A stretch of DNA of 64,000 nt, taken from the NCBI GenBank assembly GCA_964614945.1, contig CAZTNW010000003.1:62001-126000 (forward strand). Direction: 5' to 3'. The stretch is from CAZTNW01 sp964614945. Its GTDB lineage: Bacteria; Caldisericota; JANLFM01. The notes under the pieces were generated by a model. That model had not been told where the DNA came from. It made no database searches and was given only the letters and a program-made list of their open reading frames with translations. Positions 35,349-42,871 of the stretch are shown one piece after another (the stretch's first letter is position 1; every line of letters starts with the position of its first letter). The translations under genes were made by a program, and so were the position numbers.

Positions 35349-36347
35349 TCATCCTCCTTCAGTTCTCCATTCCCATGTCCTCTGGATCAGAATAAGGTCG
35401 GCCAGGACGCAGGTAGTAGCTGCTTCGACGATGACGGGGGCGCGCAGGGCGAAACAGGAATCATGCCGGCCTTGGATGATCAGGTCCTCAACCACGCCGC
35501 TGCGAAGATTTACTGTCTTCTGAGGTTTGGGGATACTGGAGGTCGGCTTGACAGCGACCCGGAAAACGAGGGGGTTCCCGTTGGTCAGTCCTCCGTTGAC
35601 TCCCCCTGAGTGGTTGGTCAGAGTCTCTCCCTTGACTTTGACAATCGGATCATTGTGAGTGCTTCCCTTCATCTTTGCCGAGGAAAACCCAGAGCCGAAT
35701 TCTACACCCTTGATTCCGGGGATGGAGAAGACAAGATGGCTAATCATCGATTCCGCGGAATCGAAGAAGGGTTCGCCAAGGCCAGAGGGCATGTTTGTTG
35801 AGATGCATTCAATAATCCCACCGATTGAGTCATTACTCTCCACGGCCTCCTTGGCTGCTCTGTCGATCTCGATCGTGCCCCCAGCCTCGATGAGTCGGGC
35901 GTTGACCCTGACGGGAAGGACAATTTTTCTGGCAATGACGCCCGCCGCCACAAGAGCAACGGTCATCCGGCCTGAAAAATGTCCTCCTCCCCGATAGTCA
36001 TTAAACCCGAAGAACTTTTTCGCTGCCGTGAGGTCGGCATGTCCTGGCCTGGGAAGGTAGCGGATATTTTCATAGTGTTCGCTTCTTGTATCTCTGTTCT
36101 CGAATGCAATATGAAGGGGAGCACCTGTGGTCTTGCCCTCAAAAACCCCACTGAGAAAGAGGGGGATATCCTTTTCCCTTCTTTGGGTAGTACCTGCAGC
36201 CCGTAAGCCCCTCCTTTCCAGGTCCTCCTGGAAATCACCGCCTGTTAAGGGCAGGCCAGGAGGGCAACCATCGATCACGCATCCCACTCCCCAGCCATGG
36301 GATTCTCCATAAATAGAGACCCTGAATATTCTGCCAAAACTATTCAT
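35349..36347 (-). CDS. aroC: Chorismate synthase
   Basis: AroC makes chorismate from EPSP using reduced FMN. The 332-residue protein has GESHGWGVGCVIDGCPPGL at the N-terminus with the catalytic His, RPGHADLTAAKKFFGFNDYRGGGHFSGRMT in two blocks, and HSGGVNGGLTNG and RHDSCFALRAPVIVEA at the C-terminus. It is slightly short of the usual 350-390 residues but has every motif. It overlaps aroA by 8 nt. Confidence 0.95.
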   Translation of the reverse strand: MNSFGRIFRVSIYGESHGWGVGCVIDGCPPGLPLTGGDFQEDLERRGLRAAGTTQRREKDIPLFLSGVFEGKTTGAPLHIAFENRDTRSEHYENIRYLPRPGHADLTAAKKFFGFNDYRGGGHFSGRMTVALVAAGVIARKIVLPVRVNARLIEAGGTIEIDRAAKEAVESNDSIGGIIECISTNMPSGLGEPFFDSAESMISHLVFSIPGIKGVEFGSGFSSAKMKGSTHNDPIVKVKGETLTNHSGGVNGGLTNGNPLVFRVAVKPTSSIPKPQKTVNLRSGVVEDLIIQGRHDSCFALRAPVIVEAATTCVLADLILIQRTWEWRTEGG

Positions 36348-37590
36348 CGATTACCCCTCCGATTCTGGCGAAGTCCTCAAAGAAATCCGGATAAGACTTC
36401 GCCACGCATCCACTTCCTTCAAGGAAAATATCTCCGGAGGCATTGATGGAAGCTAAGGCCAGGGCCATCGCGATCCTGTGATCGTCGTGCGCGTCCACTT
36501 TTCCGCCTCTGAGCCCCGAACATTCTATTTCGAGAGAATCCCCTTTCAGACGGACATCTGCTCCTAACCTGGTGAATTCCTCCATCAGCGATCTGGCTCG
36601 ATCACTTTCTTTGTATCTCAGCCTTCCTGCTCCCCAGATCCTGCTTATGCCGCGGCAGTGACAGGCAAGAACAGCTAGGGGAGGAAAAAGGTCCGGACAA
36701 TCCGTGCAATCGAACTCGAATGCTTCGAGGTGCCTTTTCCGGATCACTATCCCTGAATTAGTGGCATTGATTTCCGCGCCACTCATTTCAAGAGCCTGAA
36801 GGATCTTCCTATCGGCCTGAAAAGAGGTTAGGTCGAGCCCGCTGACTTCGACTTCTCCTCCGATAGCGGCTGCTACGAGAAGGAAGGAAGCAGAGCTCCA
36901 ATCTCCTTCGGTCCTGTAAGTAAACGGACGATAGCTTTGATTTCCCTTTATGGAGATCTCCCTGTCACCCGCCTGAGCGATTGCGATGCCCAGATTTTCC
37001 AGGAAGTGCACGGTCATATTAAGATAGGGTCTGCTCTTTAAATCAATGATTTTCAGGATAGAATCCTTTTTCAATACAGGAAGGGAAATGAGAAGCCCGG
37101 TCAGGAACTGAGAGCTGAGCGAACCGTCTACAACGGTAGCCCCCCCTTGGAGCGGTCCTTTAACCATAATGGGAGGAAATCCGACCTGGCTGTAAAAGGA
37201 GACACCCAGGTCGCGAAAAGGTCTCTCCATCATGGAGACGGGGCGCCTGATCATGCTACCTGAACCTGTGAGTATGAATCTCCCGGGCCAGATCGAGGCT
37301 ACGGATGCAAACATTCGCAAAGATAGCCCGGACTCTCCGCAATCTAAAACTCCGCTCTCCGGCTCCCTCTCTCTCGAGATAACGACCCTGTCGCTTTCGG
37401 AAAGAGTTCTCGCTCCGAGGCCACGGGCCACAGAAAGTGCGGCCAGGGAGTCCTGACAGGTGGACGGGTTTAAAATCTCAGACTTTCCCGGTGCCAGAAG
37501 AGATACGGCGATCGCCCTGAGCATCATGCTTTTCGAGGCCGGAGCCTTAATTTTCCCTTTGATCTTAAAGCAGCTGTGTAACTTCTTCAT
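36340..37590 (-). CDS. aroA: 3-phosphoshikimate 1-carboxyvinyltransferase (EPSP synthase)
   Basis: EPSP synthase transfers enolpyruvate from PEP to shikimate-3-phosphate. The 416-residue protein has the N-terminal PASKSMMLRAIAVSLLAPG, then DCGESGLSLRMFASV in place of the typical GNAGTAxR loop, and KESDRARSLMEEFTRLGAD and DDHRIAMALALAS near the C-terminus. The altered GNAGT loop (DCGESGL) is of the type seen in divergent, often glyphosate-tolerant, EPSP synthases. I chose ATG 37590 (MKKLHS) with AGGA 6 nt upstream rather than TTG 37605. Confidence 0.92.
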   Translation of the reverse strand: MKKLHSCFKIKGKIKAPASKSMMLRAIAVSLLAPGKSEILNPSTCQDSLAALSVARGLGARTLSESDRVVISREREPESGVLDCGESGLSLRMFASVASIWPGRFILTGSGSMIRRPVSMMERPFRDLGVSFYSQVGFPPIMVKGPLQGGATVVDGSLSSQFLTGLLISLPVLKKDSILKIIDLKSRPYLNMTVHFLENLGIAIAQAGDREISIKGNQSYRPFTYRTEGDWSSASFLLVAAAIGGEVEVSGLDLTSFQADRKILQALEMSGAEINATNSGIVIRKRHLEAFEFDCTDCPDLFPPLAVLACHCRGISRIWGAGRLRYKESDRARSLMEEFTRLGADVRLKGDSLEIECSGLRGGKVDAHDDHRIAMALALASINASGDIFLEGSGCVAKSYPDFFEDFARIGGVIDE

Positions 37591-38863
37591 AAGCTTTCCT
37601 GGCAACCTCCTTTATACTTCTCTCTGAAGAGATAATGAGGTCAGCCGCAAGGAAATATTTATCCTTCCTCTCCTGAAAAATTCTTTCCGCTTGTGCCTTC
37701 AGGGCATTCTCCTTGAGAAGCGGCCTCTCTTTACCCCCTTTTAATCTCCTGCTGGACTCCTCCCATCTAGCGAAGAGCCAGATAATGAAAGAGTTTTTCC
37801 TCAGAACCCTCCGGTTTCCCTCATCAAGAACGGCTCCCCCACCGCAGGCGATAACCATATTTTCCTTGTCCTCCAAGCGAGAAATGACCTCCTTTTCTTT
37901 CTCCCTGAAATATGGCTCACCTCTCAGGCGGAAGATGTTACCGACCGTCATTCCCTCCTCCCTCTCGATCTCACTGTCTGTATCCAGAAAAGAGAATCCG
38001 AGTTTCGCGGCGAGCACCTCACCCACAGAGGTCTTACCGCAGCCCATGAAGCCAATCAGGCTGACATTTCTTCTGACACCTCTCGAAGCGCAACGATCAA
38101 GAGGAAAGGGATGCCATTGATTGTCCTCAGGTTTAATTCCTGTAAAAATCTCGAAGCTCCGGCAGGCCTGGCTCAGCAACCATTCTTCCCCAGGGATAAA
38201 TGAAACGCTTTCTTTAGGGCAGATACCTTCCAGAGCTGAGGGATTATAGACTGCATCAAAAAATATACACTTGTTTCCCGGCGGAAGATCTTTCCAATAT
38301 GTCTTGATTTCTCGAATCGTGTTAACAACGATGAAAGTATCCTTCAAATGAACATTCAGGTTGTCCAGGCCTGAGGCCAGGCAACCAATCCGGTAACCGT
38401 AATCCCTGGCTTTTTTCACGTTTCTATTCAGGATGACGACATTGGCTCCCATATTTCGAAGAGCAAGAGCAGCGGCCTTACCAGCTCCTCCTGCCCCAAG
38501 GACGAGGCCTTTTCTGGCGGTCAGATCGAGGCCCCTGTTGATAAGAGGCCGGGAGACACCATCGAGGTCTGTGTTGAAGCCTTTCTTCCTTCCCTCTTTA
38601 AAGATGATCGTATTCACGCTGCCCGTCTTCTCCACCTGGTCGTCCCATTCCTCTATGAAGGGAAAAACAGATTCCTTAAAAGGAGAAGTAATATTAAACC
38701 CCTCGAGGCCAAGGTATTCAGCCAGAAAGAATAATTCCTCAGGGTTCTCCGGTCCTATTCGAGTATAGTGGGCATCGATGGAGTGGGCTTTGAAAAGCTC
38801 CTTGAAGATGAAAGGGCTCTTACTGGGAAGAATAGGGCTGCCGGCGACAGCAAAGAGTCTCAT
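37565..38863 (-). CDS. aroEK: Fused shikimate dehydrogenase and shikimate kinase (AroE-AroK)
   Basis: A 432-residue bifunctional protein for two consecutive steps. Residues 1-260 are shikimate dehydrogenase: GFNITSPFKESV with the catalytic Lys, GFNTDLDGVSR, and Rossmann loop VLGAGGAGKAAALAL. Residues about 268-432 are shikimate kinase: Walker A GFMGCGKTSVG, DTDSEIE, FRxxE in FREKEKEVI, GGGAV, and RPLL for the lid. The shikimate-dehydrogenase Ser pair for substrate (SPILPSKSP) is present. This is an unusual domain pairing. Confidence 0.93.
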   Translation of the reverse strand: MRLFAVAGSPILPSKSPFIFKELFKAHSIDAHYTRIGPENPEELFFLAEYLGLEGFNITSPFKESVFPFIEEWDDQVEKTGSVNTIIFKEGRKKGFNTDLDGVSRPLINRGLDLTARKGLVLGAGGAGKAAALALRNMGANVVILNRNVKKARDYGYRIGCLASGLDNLNVHLKDTFIVVNTIREIKTYWKDLPPGNKCIFFDAVYNPSALEGICPKESVSFIPGEEWLLSQACRSFEIFTGIKPEDNQWHPFPLDRCASRGVRRNVSLIGFMGCGKTSVGEVLAAKLGFSFLDTDSEIEREEGMTVGNIFRLRGEPYFREKEKEVISRLEDKENMVIACGGGAVLDEGNRRVLRKNSFIIWLFARWEESSRRLKGGKERPLLKENALKAQAERIFQERKDKYFLAADLIISSERSIKEVARKAYEEVTQLL

Positions 38864-39516
38864 TCCAGCACCCTGCTTAAGCGAGAAACAAGAACCTGCA
38901 TCCTCTTAAAAGCCAGCTGGCCTTCAGCAGTTTTTTCAGACTCCTCCAGGCAAGCATAGGTAAAAGGAGCTCCAAAAAAAGGAGCCACAATCCTCGTCAG
39001 AGAGGCTTTAGTCCCAGTTCCCAGGGCAATAATCCTCCCCCGGAAGTTTTCGAATTCCCCGTAGAGGGAGAGAATCCTCAGCATGTCTCTGACAGAAAGG
39101 CAGTTACAGGCAATTTTGCAGAGATCCGCTCCCTCGCTAAAACATTGCCTGACGATTCTTCTCAGCCGCGTGCCGGGGGGAGTTCCTGACTCATCATGAT
39201 AGGACATAATCACCCGGCATCCTCTATCCCTGGCCATCTTCAGGATCTCCTTCCTCGAGGACGCCGGCGAATCGACCTCAAGGTCCACATAGCCGGCCCC
39301 GGAACGGATCGCTTCCTTTAAGAGCAGAATCCTTTCGGTCTCGTGGAATAAGCCGGGTCGGCAAGTGGCTATAAGATTTGCCCGCGAAGAGAAGATCCGG
39401 GCAACTTCTTTTTTATTCAACTTGCACAGGTCGATCCGGACTTCCGCCAGGTCCACTTCTTTGAGGATCGCTGACAGCCGCTGAAGGTCTTTAATCGCCA
39501 GGCTTATGCAGATCAT
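38860..39516 (-). CDS. aroD: 3-dehydroquinate dehydratase, type I
   Basis: AroD dehydrates 3-dehydroquinate to 3-dehydroshikimate through a Schiff base. The 218-residue barrel has EVRIDL, the catalytic His in VIMSYHDESGTP, and Lys in GADLCKIACN. The class I type is less usual outside enterobacteria, Gram-positives and archaea. It overlaps aroEK by 4 nt and aroB by 26 nt. Confidence 0.92.
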   Translation of the reverse strand: MICISLAIKDLQRLSAILKEVDLAEVRIDLCKLNKKEVARIFSSRANLIATCRPGLFHETERILLLKEAIRSGAGYVDLEVDSPASSRKEILKMARDRGCRVIMSYHDESGTPPGTRLRRIVRQCFSEGADLCKIACNCLSVRDMLRILSLYGEFENFRGRIIALGTGTKASLTRIVAPFFGAPFTYACLEESEKTAEGQLAFKRMQVLVSRLSRVLE

Positions 39517-40507
39517 CCATCACCTCAATAAGTTCATCAAACGCAATATTTTCAATAGAAGCCTCCCCGATTGATTTCAGGAGGACGAAATCGATCGTCT
39601 CTCCTTTCTTCTTCTTATCTTTCCTGATGGATTCAAGAATCGCGCTCTTCGGAAAACGCAAGGAGACGGGAAGACGGTATTTAACAAGGAGAGACCGCAA
39701 GCGTTCGCGATCCGTTCTATCCATGAGCTTTTTCCTGACCGAAAGATCTGCGGCCATCATCATACCCACAGCAACAGCCTCGCCGTGACTGAGCCCGTAA
39801 TTCTTCTCAAAGGCGTGGGCGAAGCTGTGGCCGAAATTAAGCTTTCTTCTTTCCTCTCTTTCTCTCTCGTCGCTTTCTACAATCGAAATTTTAATTTTGA
39901 CAGTGTCCATGATGATTTTCTCGACGACCTTTCTTTCCAGGCTCAGGGCCAGCCGGTTGTTTTCTTCAAGGAACTGGAAAAGCCCTGCATCAGCGATTGC
40001 GGCGGTTTTGACGACCTCGGCAAATCCGCAGGATCTCTCTTTCGCGTCAAGCGTCGGGAGAAAAGAAGGGTTGATAAAGACAAAATCCGGCTGATTGAAA
40101 ACTCCCACCATATTTTTATATCCCCTGAAGTTCACTCCGTTTTTCCCTCCAATGGCAGCATCCACTTGGGCAAGGAGCGTAGTCGGCACAAAAGCAAAAT
40201 CCACCCCCCTCATGTAGGTCGAGGCAGCAAAGCCGGCGATATCACAGACCACGCCGCCGCCAATAGCAAGGATAAAAGACGACCTGTCGACACCCCCGGT
40301 TAGAAGCTTTTGATATATCGCCCTTACTGTTAGCAGTGTTTTAGCCTTTTCTCCGATGCCTATGACGATTTTTTGGCGGCAAAGAGGGAAAAAAACCTCA
40401 TAAAGCCGGTTTACATTCTCATCAGTAATGAGGACGGTCCTCTCGCTGTCGATATGCTGCGCAACTTCTTCGAATGGACAGTTAAACAGGACGAGTGTCT
40501 TGATCAA
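39491..40507 (-). CDS. aroB: 3-dehydroquinate synthase
   Basis: AroB cyclises DAHP to 3-dehydroquinate, with NAD and a divalent metal. The 338-residue protein has the NAD loop GGGVVCDIAGFAASTYMRGV, PTTLLAQVDAAIGGKNGVN, metal ligands in FAEVVKTA and LNFGHSFAHAFEKNYGLSHGEAVAVGM (two blocks). It overlaps aroF by 4 nt. Confidence 0.95.
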   Translation of the reverse strand: MIKTLVLFNCPFEEVAQHIDSERTVLITDENVNRLYEVFFPLCRQKIVIGIGEKAKTLLTVRAIYQKLLTGGVDRSSFILAIGGGVVCDIAGFAASTYMRGVDFAFVPTTLLAQVDAAIGGKNGVNFRGYKNMVGVFNQPDFVFINPSFLPTLDAKERSCGFAEVVKTAAIADAGLFQFLEENNRLALSLERKVVEKIIMDTVKIKISIVESDEREREERRKLNFGHSFAHAFEKNYGLSHGEAVAVGMMMAADLSVRKKLMDRTDRERLRSLLVKYRLPVSLRFPKSAILESIRKDKKKKGETIDFVLLKSIGEASIENIAFDELIEVMDDLHKPGD

Positions 40508-41388
40508 TCTCTCATCTGCCCTTTCATAAAGTCTCTTAGAGCCGTTATTTTTTTAGCCGCGGCAGCAAACATCACAGGAGGCATAGCCTGTTCCCGGTCG
40601 CTTAAAGCCTCTTCGGGCTTGTAATGGACCTCTATGATCAGGCCATCTGTTCCCGCTGCTACAGCAGCAAGGCTCATGGGTTCGATAAGACTCAGACGGC
40701 CTGTCCCATGAGAAGGATCAACAATCACGGGGAGATGGCTGATTTCCTTGACAGCTGGAATCATGCTCAAATCCAGGGTGTTTCGCGTATAAGTTTCAAA
40801 GGTGCGAATTCCCCTTTCACAGAGGATGACATTCCGATTCCCCTCGGCCAGAATGTATTCAGCGCAATTCAGCCACTCTTCAAGAGTGGAATACATGCCC
40901 CTTTTGAGCAGAACGGGCTTGCCAATTTTTCCCACTTCTTTTAAAAGCGAATAATTCTGCATGTTTCGGGCGCCAACCTGGAGAATATCAGCGTACTCAC
41001 ACACCCATCCGGCATCCCGCGTGTCGACGACCTCGGTAACTACAGGAAGTCCAGTTTCCTCTCGTGCTTTAGCCAGGATTTTTAAGCCCTTAATGCCCAG
41101 TCCCTGGAATGAATAAGGAGAGGTTCGAGGTTTGAATGCTCCACCGCGAAGCATGTTTGCCCCGGATTCTTTGACCTTCTGAGCGGTAATGATCGTCTGC
41201 TTCTCACTCTCCACGCTGCAGGGACCGGCAATAAGCACGAAGTCGTCTCCAACCCTTATCCCTCGGACATCGATGATTGTCCTTTCTTTTTGAACGAGAA
41301 ATGAATAAAGCTCTCGGCTCTCCGGTGAAGTCATCGTTTTTTGGTCAGATAAGCTTTTGTCTCCAGCAGAACTTCCTGTTAATAACAT
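40504..41388 (-). CDS. aroF: DAHP synthase (type I-beta, no ACT domain)
   Basis: The enzyme condenses PEP and erythrose-4-phosphate, the first committed step of aromatic synthesis. The 294-residue protein matches the KDO8PS-like I-beta class: IAGPCSVES, MLRGGAFKPRTSPYSFQGLG, QVGARNMQNY, LLKRGM, VDPSHGTGR and DGLIIEVHYKPE. The first ~45 residues are a short divergent extension. No ACT or chorismate mutase domain is attached, so allosteric control is probably absent or weak. GAGGAGG lies 9 nt before ATG 41388. It is the first gene after the leader region. Confidence 0.95.
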   Translation of the reverse strand: MLLTGSSAGDKSLSDQKTMTSPESRELYSFLVQKERTIIDVRGIRVGDDFVLIAGPCSVESEKQTIITAQKVKESGANMLRGGAFKPRTSPYSFQGLGIKGLKILAKAREETGLPVVTEVVDTRDAGWVCEYADILQVGARNMQNYSLLKEVGKIGKPVLLKRGMYSTLEEWLNCAEYILAEGNRNVILCERGIRTFETYTRNTLDLSMIPAVKEISHLPVIVDPSHGTGRLSLIEPMSLAAVAAGTDGLIIEVHYKPEEALSDREQAMPPVMFAAAAKKITALRDFMKGQMRD

Positions 41389-41480
41389 GATGATCGCCTC
41401 CTCTCCGCAATTGAGAATGAGATGAACAGGTAAGGGTTATTAAAAATGTGGTTATTCTAAAAAGGTAGGATTAAAGACTA

Positions 41481-41504
41481 ATCGGGCGGGTTAGACCGCC
41501 CAAT
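41481..41504 (-). terminator. Attenuator-type hairpin after the aroF leader peptide
   Basis: On the minus strand ATTGGGCGG, loop TCTAAC and CCGCCCGAT make a 9-bp stem (one G-T). It starts at the Trp codon of the leader peptide and overlaps its stop. A moderately U-rich stretch follows (TAGTCTTTAATC), so it is a weak intrinsic terminator or pause hairpin. A ribosome stalled on the aromatic codons would cover the 5' arm. Confidence 0.5.
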
Positions 41505-41568
41505 AAAAGTAAAAGGAAGGGGTCGCCTCAATTTGCTTCCGCTTGAGCAATTTGTTCTCTCTAAGCAT
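41491..41568 (-). CDS. Predicted aromatic leader peptide upstream of aroF
   Basis: A 25-codon frame begins MLRENKLLKRKQ and ends ...TPSFYFYWAV, with five aromatic residues in a row (Phe-Tyr-Phe-Tyr-Trp) three codons before the stop. The ATG is 6 nt from the -10 box, so the mRNA would be leaderless. It sits 102 nt before the aroF ATG. Composition, place and the overlapping hairpin fit a ribosome-mediated attenuator sensing Phe, Tyr and Trp charging. No homologue is known to me. Confidence 0.6.
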   Translation of the reverse strand: MLRENKLLKRKQIEATPSFYFYWAV

Positions 41569-41574
41569 GTGCCA

Positions 41575-41603
41575 ATATAACGCAATCATTTTTTAAATGT
41601 CAA
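41575..41603 (-). promoter_or_regulatory. Promoter of the aro-trp operon
   Basis: Minus-strand TTGACA (41598-41603), 17 bp, TTATAT (41575-41580). It is close to consensus, with the predicted start at about 41568, and drives the leader peptide and aroF onward. Confidence 0.75.
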
Positions 41604-41616
41604 GCGAACGAAATAC

Positions 41617-41645
41617 TTGATAAAACTAGAAAAAAATGTTTTTAT
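41617..41645 (+). promoter_or_regulatory. Promoter of pheA-tyrA
   Basis: TTGATA (41617-41622), 17 bp (very A-rich), TTTTAT (41640-41645). The -35 lies 14 bp from the opposite aro-trp -35, so the two promoters are back to back. Confidence 0.55.
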
Positions 41646-41654
41646 GACAAGGAA

Positions 41655-41732
41655 ATGGAAAAATTCATCCATTCAACAATAAATTCTGCCTTCTCCCATT
41701 ATTTTTACTATTATGGGCCTCTGGCCCAGTAG
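41655..41732 (+). CDS. Predicted Phe/Tyr-rich leader peptide upstream of pheA
   Basis: A 25-codon frame begins MEKFIHSTINSAFS and continues HYFYYYGPLAQ to TAG. Six of the eight residues from Phe to Tyr (F-S-H-Y-F-Y-Y-Y) are aromatic, which suits a gene pair making Phe and Tyr. AAGG lies 5 nt before the ATG, or the message is nearly leaderless (-10 box 9 nt upstream). It ends 71 nt before pheA. It mirrors the aroF leader in length and hairpin position. Confidence 0.6.
   Translation: MEKFIHSTINSAFSHYFYYYGPLAQ
41714..41728 (+). terminator. Hairpin directly after the Tyr codons of the pheA leader
   Basis: TGGGCC-TCT-GGCCCA forms a tight 6-bp stem beginning in the last Tyr codon of the leader peptide. 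No clear U-run follows (GTAGAAGCGTCCTCTCCTTT), so it may be a pause or RNA-switch hairpin instead of a full intrinsic terminator. Confidence 0.4.
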
Positions 41733-41803
41733 AAGCGTCCTCTCCTTTCAAATCCTTTAAATATAAACCCCATCCTGAGTTTCACAAAAGAGGTGAGCAT
41801 GGA

Positions 41804-42871
41804 ATGAAACTTGAACAGCTCCGAAAAAAAATCGATCAGATTGATTACGAGATCCTTCATCTGTTGAGAGAGAGGATGGAGCTCGGCCTTCGAGCTAATA
41901 AATTCAAAAAGACAACCCAGGACAAAGCCAGGGAACAACAAGTGCTGAGGCGATTGGAAAAGCATTGTCGCCTTCTTCATCTGATTCCAAGCAGCTTCGC
42001 GTTGAAACTATTCGGGGAGATTATAAGGGAGAATCGCAGATTACAGGAACAAAAAAAGATCTTGATCGGGTTTCAGGGGAAGCATGGGGCCTTCGCTGAA
42101 GTCGCTGCCAAATACTACGACCCGCACTTGGTGACGATCCCCTGTCAGGAATTTGCCGATGTGTGTGTCGGGGTGCAAGAGGGCTATCTGGATCTGGGCA
42201 TTGTTCCTGTGGAGAACTCGTTGGGAGGACCTGTGGTCCAGGTAAATGAACAGCTGATAAAAACCGACTTGAAGGTCGTAGCCGCGGTTAAACTGCGGAT
42301 CAATCATTGTCTCCTCGCTTTGCCTGAAACTAATTTCAGGGAAATAAGGGTTGTCTATTCTCATCCCCAAGCGCTCTCCCAGTGCCGCTCATTTTTGGAA
42401 CAGTACCATCTGGAAACCCATCCCTATTACGACATCGCAGGAGCAGCAATAATGCTCAAGAAAGCAGAATTAAAAGCGGCTGCCGTTATTGCCAACCACC
42501 TCTGCGGAGAACTCTATAATCTGAAAATCATCAAGAAAAATATCGAGGATGACCCCTCCAATTTCACAAGATTTTTCATTCTGGGGAAGGGAGAGAACAG
42601 GATCGAGGCCGACAGGTGCTCGATCGTCTTTTCAATACCTCACAGGGCGGGAGCATTATTCTCAATCTTCGAGATATTCGCCAGGGCCGATGTCAACCTG
42701 ACAAGGGTCGAGTCCTTCCCAGAGCGGGGCGACCCGGACTCCCATATCTTCCTCCTGGATTTCCAGAGTGAAGCGAAGCCAGATCAGCTCTGCAAGGTTC
42801 TTGAAGAGGTCAGAGCGAAAACAAAGACCTTGAAATATCTTGGGCGTTACAGGGAAGAGCTATTCCCATGA
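41804..42871 (+). CDS. pheA: Chorismate mutase / prephenate dehydratase
   Basis: A 355-residue three-domain enzyme. Residues 1-80 are an AroQ-type chorismate mutase (LRKKIDQIDYEILHLLRERM, then the conserved RExxVL-like REQQVLRRL). Residues about 85-265 are prephenate dehydratase, with GFQGKHGAFAE, VPVENSLGGPVV, the His-Pro-Gln in YSHPQALSQC and the catalytic NFTRFFIL. Residues 270-355 are an ACT domain with LTRVESFPERG, the Phe-binding feedback site. It therefore appears Phe-regulated as protein as well as by the leader. It overlaps tyrA by 4 nt. Confidence 0.95.
   Translation: MKLEQLRKKIDQIDYEILHLLRERMELGLRANKFKKTTQDKAREQQVLRRLEKHCRLLHLIPSSFALKLFGEIIRENRRLQEQKKILIGFQGKHGAFAEVAAKYYDPHLVTIPCQEFADVCVGVQEGYLDLGIVPVENSLGGPVVQVNEQLIKTDLKVVAAVKLRINHCLLALPETNFREIRVVYSHPQALSQCRSFLEQYHLETHPYYDIAGAAIMLKKAELKAAAVIANHLCGELYNLKIIKKNIEDDPSNFTRFFILGKGENRIEADRCSIVFSIPHRAGALFSIFEIFARADVNLTRVESFPERGDPDSHIFLLDFQSEAKPDQLCKVLEEVRAKTKTLKYLGRYREELFP

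Larger units (their letters stand above)
41389..41803. other. Divergent regulatory region between aroF and pheA
   Basis: This 415-bp region contains two opposite promoters, two predicted leader-peptide genes rich in aromatic codons and two hairpins. The aroF leader is about 180 nt and the pheA leader about 150 nt. I see no T-box motif (AGGGTGGNACCGCG) and no perfect TrpR- or TyrR-like palindrome. Confidence 0.7.
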
